Assembly: GCF_000003815.2 (NCBI RefSeq)
Contig: NC_049987.1
Span: forward strand, 17,525,959 to 17,589,958
DNA length: 64,000 nt
Source: Branchiostoma floridae
Lineage: Eukaryota; Chordata; Leptocardii; Amphioxiformes; Branchiostomatidae
Reading direction: 5' to 3'
The notes below the pieces were generated by a model, which was not told the DNA's origin, searched no databases, and saw nothing but the letters and a program-made list of their open reading frames with translations. The position numbers were made by a program, and so were the translations under genes. Below are positions 40,690 through 59,950 of this stretch, piece by piece (the first letter of the stretch is position 1; each line of letters opens with the position of its first letter).

Positions 40690-40870
40690 ATTGTTTGGTC
40701 AGTCATACCTCTCGGTAACGTGGCTTCACTTGTCCTAAATAGTAACTGGCACATCCGTGTGGTGAATATGCATAAATATAGAGTGGTACTTTCCTTTGAA
40801 TGCTTAGTCCTAGACCTATTTTGAGCAACCAATCACGTACGGTCTATCTTAGCATCTGGTTTTATTAGTC
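40690..40870. repeat. Direct repeat of about 180 bp, copy 1 (CCAAT-containing)
   Basis: Contains AATAGTAACTGGCACATCCG, GGTGAATATGC and AGCAACCAATCAC. A second copy in the same orientation lies at 41468-41670. Confidence 0.75.
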
Positions 40871-41467
40871 TCGTAGTAATTTTGGCGCATGCGTGATAAA
40901 CAGCATAGAAACATGTAAGAATCTTTGGTGTATTGCCATAAAGTAAATGTTGATTCGGACTTATATTTCTATAAACTGCCAAGTGTCTTTCTTTTAACAT
41001 GATTTCAATCATTCTTTTATTAAGGTACACGAATTTCACTTTTCTTTGAAGTCTTTTTCACAAAATCTTGCAAATAATGCTGCTTGCTGAAGGAAATGTT
41101 ACCACATGTCAACAACAACTGAGTCCTAGTGTATTTCTTAATATTACTCTAAATGGCTTATTATGTCAAATCTGTTCGATTGCTCTAAGAAATCAGTTAA
41201 TGGTGAAAGTTAGACAACTGTTAATCTTAATCAAAGCAAAGTTTTATGAGGTTATCAAAGTATACAAATTCTTACCTTTTTTTTCGTTGTAAAGGGAAGC
41301 CACTTTCTTTTGCTTTCTGTGTCGTCACCTTACGTTGATACGAACACGTGCAAGTACCTCCAGCAGTGGATGGAATGTGCAAGATAGTGTCCCCCGTCAC
41401 TGTTTTGATATTCCATGCCCTTCAATGCACACACATGTATTCTAAGGAAAATGACCTATTTTGCGGT

Positions 41468-41670
41468 CAGTCATCTTTCTCAGTAACGTGGCCTCAGTTA
41501 TTCTAAATAGTAACTGGCACATCCATGAGGTGAATATGCAAGACAAACATGCACCTCAAGCTCGGAGTGGGATTTTCCGTTGAGTGCTCAGTCCTTGGCC
41601 CTCTTTTTTAGCAACCAATCACACACGACACGGTATACCGACATCTAGCGTAATTATTCGCATTATGATT
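41468..41670. repeat. Direct repeat of about 180 bp, copy 2
   Basis: Contains AATAGTAACTGGCACATCCA, GGTGAATATGC and AGCAACCAATCAC. It repeats 40690-40870 with small insertions. Confidence 0.75.
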
Positions 41671-41707
41671 TTGGCACATGCGTGAAATAAAGTACTAAAA
41701 GCATAGC

Positions 41708-41820
41708 AGAATAGATGGTTTTGTTTTGTATATAGTAGAATGGACTCTTTTCTCAACTTAAGAATTGTTAGCTGAGGAATGAGTCCATTCTACTATGTAC
41801 AGAATAGACGGTTTTGTGTT
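41708..41820. repeat. Hairpin flanked by direct repeats
   Basis: Perfect 16-bp arms ATAGTAGAATGGACTC (41732-41747) and GAGTCCATTCTACTAT (41781-41796). Outside them AGAATAGATGGTTTTG and AGAATAGACGGTTTTG form an imperfect direct repeat. Could be a small insertion with a target duplication. Confidence 0.55.
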
Positions 41821-42704
41821 TGGTATCTATATCTTTGTGGAAAAGGTATAGAAAAGTCTTACCAGGGTTGGTAAACATTTGTTGAATCGGAGTTGCTCGC
41901 AAGGACTTGTTTTTGTGCTTCTATATTGAACACATAATCTTAAAACTTTACAACAAGGTCTCTCGTACAATAAAATATAAACTTTCTGATAGGAAGTACC
42001 CCAGAAAATGGAATATGTTGACAAAAAAGTTCACTTTGATCAGATTGTTAGTAATATAAAAAGAAAATACATAATACAGCATTGGTCTACAAGGCCGTTT
42101 TTCGTCTTCTTCATAGAATCTTTCACTAGATATAAAAATCAAAGACTAATTTGCAAACTCCCTAGCTTCTTTTAGCGAATTCATATTACAGTCGAGGGTC
42201 TGCAGCCGCTGTAGCTACTCGTGACTATTGACAATTTCAATTATTCAAATTAGTCTGTATTGCCTTGTTGCTAGTTTCGATAAGATATTCGAATGCAAAA
42301 TGAGCCTGACCCTTTCTCTAAACTGCTTGTTTTAGAGACAAAACCACAAACTTTTAAAAGTGCAAAACTAGTTCTCTGTATACAGAAAAAAAATGATATA
42401 AGTGCATTGAAAATCAAATGATGCATCATTACATGATATATCTATAAACACATTTATTGAGGAGACATTGTTTGGGAACAGATTTTCCAAGTTTCCTAAA
42501 TTAATCAAGATCTTTAAAGATATGATTAACAACAGGTTAAAACGTCCAATGCAGTCAAGAATCGAGGGACAACAGAGGAATTGATTTATTCCTCTTTACT
42601 CGAGTGCATCATTATTTGAGTCATGCCATTTTTTTAAATGAACAAAATATGAAATGACAATCTCTAATTTGAAAAATAACTGCTCGACAGAGGGGGTGAA
42701 TGAA

Positions 42705-42819
42705 GATGAAGTGTAGTGTAGTGGTTTCAGAGATGGACATTTGTCATTAATCATTGCATCATTGCAAGGAACAAAATACAACAATATAACAATATAACAG
42801 TATAACAGTATAACAGTAT

Positions 42820-42876
<57 letters not shown>

Positions 42877-42920
42877 CCTTGCAATGATCAATGACAAATG
42901 TCCATCTCCGACACCGAGGT
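42705..42920. repeat. Fold-back around a (TA)n microsatellite
   Basis: The left arm around 42733-42769 (GGACATTTGTCATTAATCAT...TTGCAAGGA) is matched inversely at 42873-42903 (TCCTTGCAATGATCAATGAC...). Between them are AACAATATAACAGTATAACA repeats and about 50 bp of TA repeat (42825-42872). The short ORF reading through it on the minus strand is not credible. Confidence 0.75.
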
Positions 42921-43465
42921 CAAATGGCAATTGCATAAGGGCCACCGGCACAGTAAAGTGGACAGTTATATATATGAGATAATATTGAAAAGGTAACTTT
43001 GCATGTACATATGTCTGACCTGATTCATAATGAGATATTTGTCGAAAAAAAATTGTGCTGAACTGGACAATATCCATAATTTTAGTTTTGAATGCAAAAC
43101 AATTGTACTTTTTCAAAGTAAACTGGTATAACATTTTAGTAAGACTCAAAGAAAAGAAAAAATACCCAAAAATATCGTGATGCGAACAATTCGTTAGCTG
43201 CATATATGTTTCAATCAAAGACATCGCCTGAGAAACGTTGTTTGTGTAAAACTGCAGCCGTTTAATTTCTCATTGATGCCCAAAAACTGAAGATTAATAC
43301 ATGCGGGAGCATATAGAAATATACAGGCGATGCCAAAGCAAGCAACTTTTATGGATGCCAAACTTTTATAAATCATATAAAAATTCCATCAACCGTTAAG
43401 ATATATACATACTGTTAAGGTGCTCTTTTTCGGTAACATAATCAACGCTGGCGTTTTGGTATGTT

Positions 43466-44905
43466 TTACAAGTGCTTCAAGTCAATGTCACTGGGCATGT
43501 TCCGGTGCATCGCCCCCCTCCCCACCCCAGATAAGGCAAAACTCAGTTTGTCCCAAAACTGGGGTTCTCCCCACTTCAAACACTCATTTGTGCCCAAGAA
43601 GAACTGCAGATCTTTATCAACATTATCTAGTTTAGGACCATCCAGTGTGATTACAACGATCCTTCTTTGCTTGTCTTTCAGCATTTGTTGATGAGAAGCT
43701 TTAAACGCCAGCGCGCACCATTCACAGTCCACAAAACTCTGCGAGAGGATGAGGACGGTCCTTCTGCTGGCCTCCACCGACTCTATGATGGTGCTTGCTA
43801 TGCACGCTCCTACCGGAAAATCACGGTACTCCAGGCACAGCTTGAAACCTCGCTTCTCCAATCCTGGAGCGAGTTCTCGTACGACTAGGCCTTGGTCTTC
43901 GCTGCTGTTGTATATGAACACATCGTACGGTTTGTCCTCTACTCGGCCAGATCTACAACATTGATATCTCGTGATGAACCAAACCTGTAAGTTTGTACGG
44001 TACCGGTACAGCACTAACAGCAACACAGTTAGTATCAACAGTATTATGGAGAGAACTATGGCAAGGATGTACATGTTGTTGTTGATGGCGCAATTTTCCG
44101 ATGTGGCAATGGCCTGGCAGGTCATGTTGATTTCGTGTGTTTCGTTGAGGCAAGTAAACAGTATGGTAACGCTAAAAGATTGAACTTCTGTGCCTACGCA
44201 AATGCCTAGCTGGTCACAATTACATTCTGCAGACAGAAGGGAATTTCCCCGTAAATCTATGATCTTTAAATTCTGAAGTCCGTGAAAAGCGTTCCTGGGC
44301 AAGTTAATGATGTTGTTGTCTTGTAGGTAGATCTCTTCAACATTCACCAGGGGCGCAAAGCTCAATGAATCTATATCAGAAAGACCACCGTTGTTCAGGA
44401 ACAATTTCTGAAGGCTGCTCAAACCCGTAAAAGTTTTCCTACCAATGGCAGAGATGTTGTTTAAACCCAGACGGAGTTCTGTTAGATTCCCGTTGTGCAT
44501 AAACAAGTTGTCTGGTAGATCTGTTAGGGAATTCTCAGCCAGATCAAGGAATCGTAGCTTTGACAGCTTACTGAAAACATCCACTGTGATCGTGGATATG
44601 AGATTGTTTCTGAGATTGAGATCCTCCAAGTTGACCAACTGTGCAAATGCGCTGCCGTTGAGATACGAGATATGATTGTTGCTCAGGTCTACTTCCTGAA
44701 GACTGCTGGGGTTGTTGAAAGGAGGAATAGAACTGAGACTGCGGTTGGACAGGTCAAGGTTTGACACAGTGGCTGCTTGGCTTGACACAACTGTACCCAG
44801 TGTCCCGGTTACCGTCGTTTGTGCTTGAGATGGAGTAACGTTTGATAGTAATATCAGTAATGTCACAGACAGCACGTGAACAGGATTAAACTTTGTAACA
44901 AACAT
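43466..44905 (-). CDS. Short Toll-like receptor (LRR-TM-TIR protein)
   Basis: A single-exon gene for 479 aa, a type I membrane pattern-recognition receptor signalling through a cytoplasmic TIR domain. Signal peptide about 1-28; seven or so LRRs at 46-225 (LQEVDLSNNHISYL, LEDLNLRNNLISTI, LRFLDLAENSLTDLP, LKIIDLRGNSLLSA); a single C-terminal cap starting CNCDQLGIC with further cysteines to about 275; a membrane segment at about 278-300 (LAIVLSIILLILTVLLLVLY); and a TIR domain from about 323 (KPYDVFIYNSSED, box 1) through RDFPVGACI (BB loop) to FWDKL (box 3). Far fewer LRRs than vertebrate TLRs; an ectodomain with one cysteine cluster is the vertebrate-like (V-type) layout. The BB-loop proline is shifted relative to the usual RDxxPG. 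No relation to the five LRR genes beyond having LRRs. Confidence 0.92.
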   Translation of the reverse strand: MFVTKFNPVHVLSVTLLILLSNVTPSQAQTTVTGTLGTVVSSQAATVSNLDLSNRSLSSIPPFNNPSSLQEVDLSNNHISYLNGSAFAQLVNLEDLNLRNNLISTITVDVFSKLSKLRFLDLAENSLTDLPDNLFMHNGNLTELRLGLNNISAIGRKTFTGLSSLQKLFLNNGGLSDIDSLSFAPLVNVEEIYLQDNNIINLPRNAFHGLQNLKIIDLRGNSLLSAECNCDQLGICVGTEVQSFSVTILFTCLNETHEINMTCQAIATSENCAINNNMYILAIVLSIILLILTVLLLVLYRYRTNLQVWFITRYQCCRSGRVEDKPYDVFIYNSSEDQGLVVRELAPGLEKRGFKLCLEYRDFPVGACIASTIIESVEASRRTVLILSQSFVDCEWCALAFKASHQQMLKDKQRRIVVITLDGPKLDNVDKDLQFFLGTNECLKWGEPQFWDKLSFALSGVGRGAMHRNMPSDIDLKHL

Positions 44906-46066
44906 GGTGCCTACTACTTGCTCTGTTCTCCGTTGAGTAAAAACAGTTATTTCTGTTCTTGTGTTCCCTGATGATTAAGTAGTTAAACTCAGTCTTTTGA
45001 AGCCATGTGAATCTTCCTCAGGATTGAACAAAACCTGGATGGACGACATGCAAGATTTCTATTAGAATATGTAGATATCATCTGTATTGTGCGTTCAGAT
45101 GTTCAGATTATAACGTTAGGTATACAATTTTTTATGTTTACACTCACGTGGCTATGACGTAAGTATTGTCCGCCATGTTGGATGGTCAAACCTCGACGTT
45201 GCCATGTATATACATGTTTATTTGAATATGTATGAAGATACTTAATAGTGACATCAGTACACACTACACATGTTCACCCATCCAGGTTCATCCAGCCAGC
45301 GTCGCGGAGGTGACGTCATATCCGCCATGAAGAAAATTTCCTAGGGTCCACCGCTAATGGTTATTCTAATAAAGTTTCAAAGTTTCAAAGTTTCAAAGTT
45401 TGTTGAAGCCTCTTTGGATAGAAGAAGTTAACTTGTATATACATGATAGTTGAACTACATGTATTGCTAACATCTATCATCTCAATATACTAATGCTAAA
45501 ACTATAGTAGGCACTAGAACGGTAGTCTGGCTAAAATCGCGCCCCTAGCGGCCGGCGCCACAATCTCGGGGAGGGGGTAATTAACCCCAGCTAGCGAGAG
45601 ATTTTGTAAACACAGGCTATTTACAAAGGTAACATTTTCGAAAATGTAGGCTGTTTCTCTCCGATTAATTTGCCTTTTGTCAAGCTACTCGTACACAAAA
45701 CAATACCTTAAGGCTCGGTCTGAGGCGTCGCCAAAAAGACTCTTTATTAGCTGCGACACTTAAGACATGCCCGATAAGATACTCAAAAAGTAAACATAAT
45801 TCGCACTCGAAGGCTAGAGAATACTCGTATAGATTTTGCCTAAGGTGTAACATTACTAGTCAACCATATTGTTCTAAATATATATGACTGGTTTATTTCA
45901 AAGTTCAACAAACTGACAAAATTCAATAAAGTAAGCAAATGAAGAATCCAAACTGTCTATAAAGAGACAGCATACACAGTTTGATCATCCATAGCAAGTT
46001 TCACGCTACAGATGCAGTAGCACTTGCCGTAGAAAGCATGGTAAAAAGTTTAGTTACATGTATTGG
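44906..46066. other. Intergenic, upstream of the LRR-TIR gene
   Basis: No gene recognised. Includes four tandem copies of AAAGTTTC at about 45374-45403. A candidate promoter for the LRR-TIR gene would lie just above 44905 on the minus strand, but I see no clear TATA. Confidence 0.4.
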
Positions 46067-46166
46067 NNNNNNNNNNNNNNNNNNNNNNNNNNNNNNNNNN
46101 NNNNNNNNNNNNNNNNNNNNNNNNNNNNNNNNNNNNNNNNNNNNNNNNNNNNNNNNNNNNNNNNNN
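46067..46166. other. Assembly gap (100 N)
   Basis: Exactly 100 N; intergenic. Confidence 1.
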
Positions 46167-47590
46167 ACAAACAGTTTTAAAACATGTCTCGTACTTTGAT
46201 CTTGTGTGCTGTGCTTGACTGTGTCTTACATGGCTGGTTCACAAATTAGATATTTTTATAAGAATGTTCAAGCTACTGTGTTAGAATATATCCCAATTCG
46301 GATAGGTCTCAACCTACTTAAAAAATGATCGTTTAATTTTTTAACAAACTACTATTTAGACTGGCGTTCAAATGGTATATATTCAATGTATATTCAGACA
46401 GGTGTTGCCAGGTTTAACTGCTCTTCTTTTTTCATGGCTCTTACAAACTAACTAAAAGTTGTTATTTAGGACTTACCAATATTAAACTTGGGTTTCTTCA
46501 CCACAAACTAGGCCGTATATATGCATGTACCCCCTTCTCTTACTGACAAATCGCCAGTCTGGGGTGTGGATCCGAAATCTTGTGTACAATAGCTAAGATC
46601 ACACAGCTATATTTATGTTACATGGAAGTCATTAAAAGCGGAAAAAGTCCTGTTGTAAGAAAAATATCCCTAAACTTACCTTGACATCGTTACTGAAGGG
46701 TTACAGCAATCGCCATTTCGCGGACCGAGGTCTAAGACAGGAAAGTCATGATCATGTGTGGAACTTCGTGTGGCAAACGTGCACCTGCGCAGCTTATTCT
46801 ACAAGTTGTAGAGTGATGACCTAGAGCATAGTCTCCCCAGCAGGCTCTACTACGGTCGGGTAGATTTTAGAATTTTGCTAATAACGGCTAGCGCTCGGTC
46901 ACATTCTTTGTAGGTCGACCGGCCGTCGCACGACTTTGGATGTTACAGAATTTTCAAGCAGGATGCCAACAATCCAGCCGCCAACAAAGATCTAAGAAAG
47001 CCGTAACGTAATAAGACAGATGAAGTTTGCACGACGCATATACACGACGTCGACTATCCAAGGAATTCACTCTGTTGAAAATGTAACAATCGCGAATCTT
47101 TAAAGAACTAGATAGGCAACATTTTCGCGAAAATGCAGAAGTCTTCCCCGTAGCTCTGGGAGAATTCTAAAAATAAAACATATGTATTTATTTACCGCTC
47201 AATTCTGTATTAAAATCATCCAAATCTTACCGTTTCCTCATAATACCACTGGCTTGATTTCAGTTTGCTACATATTTCGTTCTTTCTTGTTTCATTTAGT
47301 ACTTTCTGTACATTCCATTTCGTTCCATTTTACGCTTTCGGTACACCCATCCGTGGGGTGACATCACAACACAGTGGAAATCATATGAAAGTGTGTAATT
47401 TTAGAATAAATGAAACCCTCGCCCGTAGTAGAGCCTGATACGGGGTTAGTCGACATCTGCATAATGTTCAAAGGTCGTCCATGTTGACATTGTTCAAACA
47501 CTGATTGCAATATTTGGTTGTATAGGTTTAACTTAAATTCCATGATTCATCATGACTGTTTGATGGTAAGTTGCTTGGGAACTCTTTAAC
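46167..47590. other. Intergenic stretch without recognisable gene
   Basis: No coding similarity or strong repeat structure noticed. Confidence 0.4.
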
Positions 47591-47592
47591 AT

Positions 47593-47593
<1 letters not shown>

Positions 47594-47629
<36 letters not shown>

Positions 47630-47682
47630 GTGTGTGTGTGTGTGTGTTGTGTGTGTGTGTGTGTTGTGTGTGTGTGTGTTGT

Positions 47683-47747
<65 letters not shown>

Positions 47748-47790
47748 TGTGTGTGTGTGTTTGTGTGTGTGTGTGTGCTTGTGTGTGTCT
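47594..47790. repeat. (GT)n microsatellite with TTG and GC interruptions
   Basis: About 200 bp of GTGTGT with a GCGCGCGC patch and repeated GTTGTGTGTG higher-order units. The long ORFs across it in three frames are artefacts. Confidence 0.98.
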
Positions 47791-47864
47791 TTTTAGGATG
47801 AAATTGTGATATTCATCACCCCTAAAAGGCAAAAAAGGCACCATCTGTCCTTTCTAACTTAAAA

Positions 47865-48010
47865 AGTCTCTAGATTGGGCAGAGATCTTCAAGGAAAAGA
47901 AGGATCTTCAAGTTTAAGTGGCACTAAGGTCGGTTTGTGTCCTCTACTGTGCAACGCAACTCTGACGTCAGCCCTCATAAATAAAGTCCTGCTATTTTCC
48001 CAGTCAACTT
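47865..48010. repeat. Dispersed repeat shared with the flanks of genes B and D
   Basis: Contains TTCAAGGAAAAGAAGGATCT, CCTCTACTGTGCAACGCAAC and TCTGACGTCAGC. It resembles about 20905-21040 downstream of B and 29070-29185 downstream of D, so part of those flanks is a mobile or dispersed repeat rather than unique duplicated DNA. Confidence 0.6.
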
Positions 48011-49840
48011 CATTGTACAATACGGCATTCTAGGGCTGTCTTGTGACGAAAAAGGTTGCAGTGTATCCTTGTCGACCCTCCATATAATCGCACGACAAAA
48101 ATTAAATCGTACGACTAGTGTGACCGCTTTCGAACACTTTGCACTCGGTTGTAGAAATATCAGTTAGGCCACACAACCTTAATTCTATGGATGACTTTCG
48201 CGCGTGCATTGATTTTTTCTTAAAAAAAAAACCATGTGGCCTCTTGTCGCCCAATATTGCATCCCTGGTCAATAAGAATTTTATGCTTGCCAGAGGATCG
48301 TTTCCCGGGGTAAGGGGGCACCTGGTCAGAGCCCTCGTTCCCCTCTCTCAACAAGAATGGCAATAACACAGTCTTACTGGAGGCGAACATAATACAGACC
48401 GGAAAAAAAACGGATAAAATGTTTAAAACAACATCTGCCAAATGTTTAGCCCTACTGTTCAGCAGCATTTTTGCTTTTTTTTCGCCGGCGCGCATGAGTT
48501 TTGGGGTCTCCAGAGGATGCCATCCATAAAATCAAGTCACTATGGCCTTATCTCTAAACTTCAACAATTTAATTACCATTCAATTTTGAGATTTTTATTC
48601 ATAGTGTCATAAACGATTTTAATATTGAGCAGTCTAAATACAACGAACCCACAACTCTGTACGTACGTGACGTTACGTTGGCACTGCGCCTTTTATCTGC
48701 ATTGTTTACATGTCAACGCTAACCGGGCAAAATGTACACAAACACGGAGCACGGTTCGACTCGTAGCAACAGGATGTAATAATAAAACCAACGTCTGGTG
48801 TGAGAAAAACAACCAAACTGCAAGACTACATTATTGTGGTTTAATTCTTATGTCGTTCTATACCCTGTTTTTAAAAAGGCATATTTAGTGTTCTTCTACG
48901 TTAAATGCTTATGAAATAGTTTAGAAAACGCAAGGGACATACATATAAGTATTCATATAAATGTACTTGTAAAATAACCAAATTACCAAATTAACACGAA
49001 TTTTCTGACTCCATCCAGATGTTCCTAGCTCATTGGGGACACCGTGTTGGGGAGGTAAAAGGTGGTGGAAGGAGAGGGATGGGCTCCACCTTCCAATACC
49101 GTGCCCTAGACACAATGGATAACAACCCACTACTCTTAATGCTTTAAAAAGGATATGGGACTACCCACCTTCTTAAAACTAAGCAAAATAAGGGACGCAA
49201 CACTGACGGAACTAGCCCTACTCGGTATCTGGTCGCTACCAATATTAATGTAGGAACGTTCATAACTCATATTCAAAACATCGGCTTGTGCATGATATTT
49301 ACAATTCCCCTTGCCTGCCTTTCTCATATGGTGTTCAAAATGCGCGAATGACTCTCCCATATTGATAACCCAACATACCCTATGTAATCCTCCATTCAAC
49401 TCCAAATGGCAAATCCTTTATACAACGTATACGTACTCTTTTTAACGTTACTTTGTACTTCTCTGTATACGTACAAGTTATACAGCCATAAGTCACATTT
49501 ACTGTATACGATCTCTTATAAGAAATATAAAGCCTAACTTGTGTGAAGAAATACTACGTGTTACTAAGGAGTTTACATTCTGTACGATTAACAACAGACG
49601 GGGGAAAGACTGGATACAAAACTAGTGATTGTTGATCGGTTACGCCATGTTTCGAGTGGGATAATGTTTCCGAACACAAGAGGGCGCGCACAATAGTTGG
49701 GGTCACCACGTTCAATGGATACTCATGACAAAAGCCAGGACCCAAGCAACCGCCGGTAAAAATAACAGCAACGGTATATCACAGTAAACTTCACAGAGGG
49801 GGGCGTCGTTGGTAACCAAGGCACATAACAGGGTGAAATG
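48011..49840. other. Intergenic stretch without recognisable gene
   Basis: Several ORFs of 60-90 codons are present, none with recognisable domains or codon structure. Nothing supported. Confidence 0.4.
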
Positions 49841-49849
49841 TCGTCTGCG

Positions 49850-49894
49850 CCAATCAGAGCGCGGTTGGATGATCACGTGACGGTGGGAATAAAA
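49850..49894 (+). promoter_or_regulatory. Alpha-tubulin core promoter (CCAAT, CACGTG, TATA-like)
   Basis: CCAAT at 49850-49854, the E-box TCACGTGA around CACGTG 49874-49879 and a TATA-like AATAAAAG at 49888-49895, in a GC-rich stretch. Transcription would start near 49918-49925, giving a 5' UTR of about 110 bp before the ATG at 50031. Confidence 0.6.
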
Positions 49895-50030
49895 GCGCGG
49901 GTACCGGTCCCCACTGGTTCAGTTCCAGAATACTCGTCAGCCCCTTGAGCAACGTCGAGTACTCAGCGTAAAAAAAACGCGGAAATCTTCACTTCTTGAC
50001 GTAATCTTCGTACAAGACAACTAAACCAAA

Positions 50031-57580
<7,550 letters not shown>

Positions 57581-57768
57581 ACTCCCCATCCATGATCCAA
57601 CACAACAACAGTACGCGCCATATATGAAACAACAACTGTGAAACTTAAGCCACAAAACGCTACATTCCATCGTTAGAAAGATGATTTGACCAAAGATATG
57701 AATAGTAATAACATCAACTGACAAGTAGTTGTGCTTAACGTTTCTGTGAATTTAGGCAATGCTGCTGA

Positions 57769-57774
57769 AATAAA
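57769..57774 (+). promoter_or_regulatory. Alpha-tubulin poly(A) signal
   Basis: AATAAA 189 bp after the TAG stop, followed by a GT-rich stretch (57801-57812). Confidence 0.8.
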
Positions 57775-57829
57775 AATGTGCCAACTGTGCGATGAAGGAT
57801 ATTTGTGTGTGTTTTATCTATTTTACTGG

Positions 57830-58340
57830 AGTATCCCTTATGGCGAAGAGCAGGTTTCTTCCGAATAGTGAATGATGAATTCTGAAGAATAGATTGAATA
57901 TCACAGTAGTAAGAAAGCTATCATAGTTAGAGTATCACAGATATTTAGTACGAGTGCAAGTCTGGATAGTACACACAGATCGTCTCCTTATCTAAACTTA
58001 TCCGCATCTTGCGTTGTCTGTATAATCTAGCTCAAAAAACAAACCTTATGTATCGATAAACGTAAAGCTGTTATTGCACTAGTATAATGTACTGTTACCA
58101 GAGCTAGCCATTGATAATGGCCTCCGGCTAGTCAGGGTACGCTGTATTTCTCTCTATCCCACTCCCCAAGTACTGCTGGTATTGAATTTCCAAACCTGGA
58201 TCTTTCTTTTAATTCATTCAAATGCAGACATCAAAAATATATGGAGGTAAAGCATTGCACATACAACCAGGGAATAGGGATCGGGGAATGGAAGAAATAG
58301 TGTATTTTTTCTGCTAAATGTTGGCCTTATGAATGCACTT
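57830..58340. other. Intergenic between tubulin and tRNA-Leu
   Basis: No gene or repeat recognised. Confidence 0.4.
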
Positions 58341-58351
58341 GATTACAACAT

Positions 58352-58469
58352 GTCAGGATGGCCGAGTGGTCTAAGGCGCCAGACTCAAGGGTGGAAGTCC
58401 CTTCCCAGCATACAAAGCGAGGGTTCTGGTCCCCGAATGGGGGCGTGGGTTCGAATCCCACTTCTGACA
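58352..58469 (+). tRNA. tRNA-Leu(CAA) with a 34-nt intron
   Basis: Acceptor stem GTCAGGA/TTCTGAC, D-arm TGGCCGAGTGGTCTAAGGCG (internal A box), anticodon stem CCAGA/TCTGG, anticodon CAA at 58386-58388, a long class II variable arm (TCCCCGAATGGGGG), and the B box GGTTCGAATCC. The intron follows the base 3' of the anticodon (58390-58423), the canonical position, and introns are usual in animal tRNA-Leu(CAA). Discriminator A at 58469. The 3' flank has no obvious T4 run right away; the first is a weaker TTTTG at 58474. Confidence 0.96.
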
Positions 58470-58479
58470 TTCATTTTGT

Positions 58480-59760
58480 TGTGGCATCGGTACTTAGATT
58501 AGTGGCAAAACTTTCCACAAATAAGATAAGTGATAAGAGATAAAGAAATTCTAATTAACATAAACAGACGTTGTTGCTCTTTAGCAATGCACTTGAATTA
58601 GGTATAAGTGAGTTTTAAGTCCCGGTTTTAGGTAGGTAGGAAAGTGCACTCTTCTTTCATTTAGATTCGCTGCCCCGTGACTTATCTCCAGGCAGATATT
58701 AGAAGACAATATAGTTAGTTTTTTTTTTAACATACCAGCTTTTGCTTCCGGAATTCCTTAAGTTAAGGAGGCACAGCTTGTAACTGGCACGGGCCGGGTA
58801 GCTAGAAAGGTATTGCCTCCCAACATCTGCTTGAAGATTACCATGTGACCTTGTAAGACCTATGGAAGGTTTCACCTTTGTTACAAATGGGATATTATAC
58901 CTCTGGGATGACTCGTTACTGTGTAGATCTATCAATTGATCAAATGGTGCTGCATGCGCATGTTTCAACATAGCACCATCCTAATGAGATACTGTCCAAC
59001 AGCCGCTGAACTTATGATGACTCCGTTATAGGATTGACACGGGGCACGTACAGCCGTTTGATATTACCACGCTAGTGACATTTTACAGGTGTTATGAGGA
59101 TAACATGATGCATTGAGAGCTTGTTTATTACATTTTAGGACCTTAATTGAGTGAGAGTTACAGCAATGAATTTAAAGATTATTGACAACTCAAAATTTTA
59201 ATATCCAGCCACTCTTCTTTGCTTGGAGTTTGAAACACTTTATTCATATCAAGTATAAAAGTTTTGATATTTTGAGCTGTGGAATTGTATAGACATACTA
59301 CCGTAGGCAGTAATTTGAAAGCGTTACTTTGTAAGCAGTAACTGAATCTGGTCAAATTACTACCTAGTTTTCATTATAAAAAATCCTTATAAGCATCCAC
59401 TGCAAGTTGCTCTCTTGGCAATTAATAAGAAATATAACAACTTTAGCAATGTAAGAAAATCGACAGTAATCATCTTATGTTTCTTCATCAAATATAGCAA
59501 TAGAACAGGACAGTGATAGACGTACTGATCATGTTCACCTGCTACATACAGATATTTGTCGGATACAAAAATTACTTCACTCAGACAAGAAAGATGTCAA
59601 CGGTAACTAAATCATTTCTGAAGCGTTCAATTGCCAAAAGGAACTTATCCACCACTTCTACAGAAGTGTTCTATTTTGTGATTTTGCCGACATATTTAAT
59701 ACCGCTACATAAACATCATTGTAAACATCAAAGAGAAACATATATCCGTCCATTTATAAG
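58480..59760. other. Intergenic between tRNA-Leu and the PGRP repeats
   Basis: No gene recognised; a 110-codon ORF at 59513-59845 on the + strand has no visible domain and runs into the repeated PGRP segment on the opposite strand. Confidence 0.4.
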
Positions 59761-59950
59761 TCTACAGACTATGCACTATAATGCATCCTATCGTAGCGGC
59801 AAAGAACTGCATGCACGTGGACTAGCCGCCCCGAGGTCGAGGTGACAGTTCAGGTTTAACCGTAATGCCTCCTAGCGTAGCGGAAAAGAGCTGCACCCGG
59901 ACAGTCCGTATTCCCTCTAGCCGCTCGAAGTCGACGTCACAGTTCAAGTC
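59761..59950 (-). pseudogene. Two degenerate tandem copies of the PGRP C-terminal coding segment
   Basis: The last 90-100 bp of the PGRP coding exon (59951-60052) is repeated twice more downstream: about 59855-59950 and about 59761-59852. The middle copy changes the zinc-ligand His (CHLD becomes CDVD) and is one base shorter, shifting the frame before the CPG motif. The outer copy keeps NCHLDLGAAS but has lost the DCPG segment. All copies lie after the stop codon of the main gene, so they are not translated in the predicted transcript. Confidence 0.7.

Noticed and set aside
42751..43224. 157-codon minus-strand ORF
   Set aside because: Runs through the (TA)n fold-back and shows no domain.
47533..47844. 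Several His/Thr or Cys/Val repeat ORFs
   Set aside because: Translation of the GT microsatellite in different frames.
48139..49745. A series of ORFs of 60-91 codons upstream of tubulin
   Set aside because: No recognisable domain, no splice-consistent arrangement, and lengths expected by chance.
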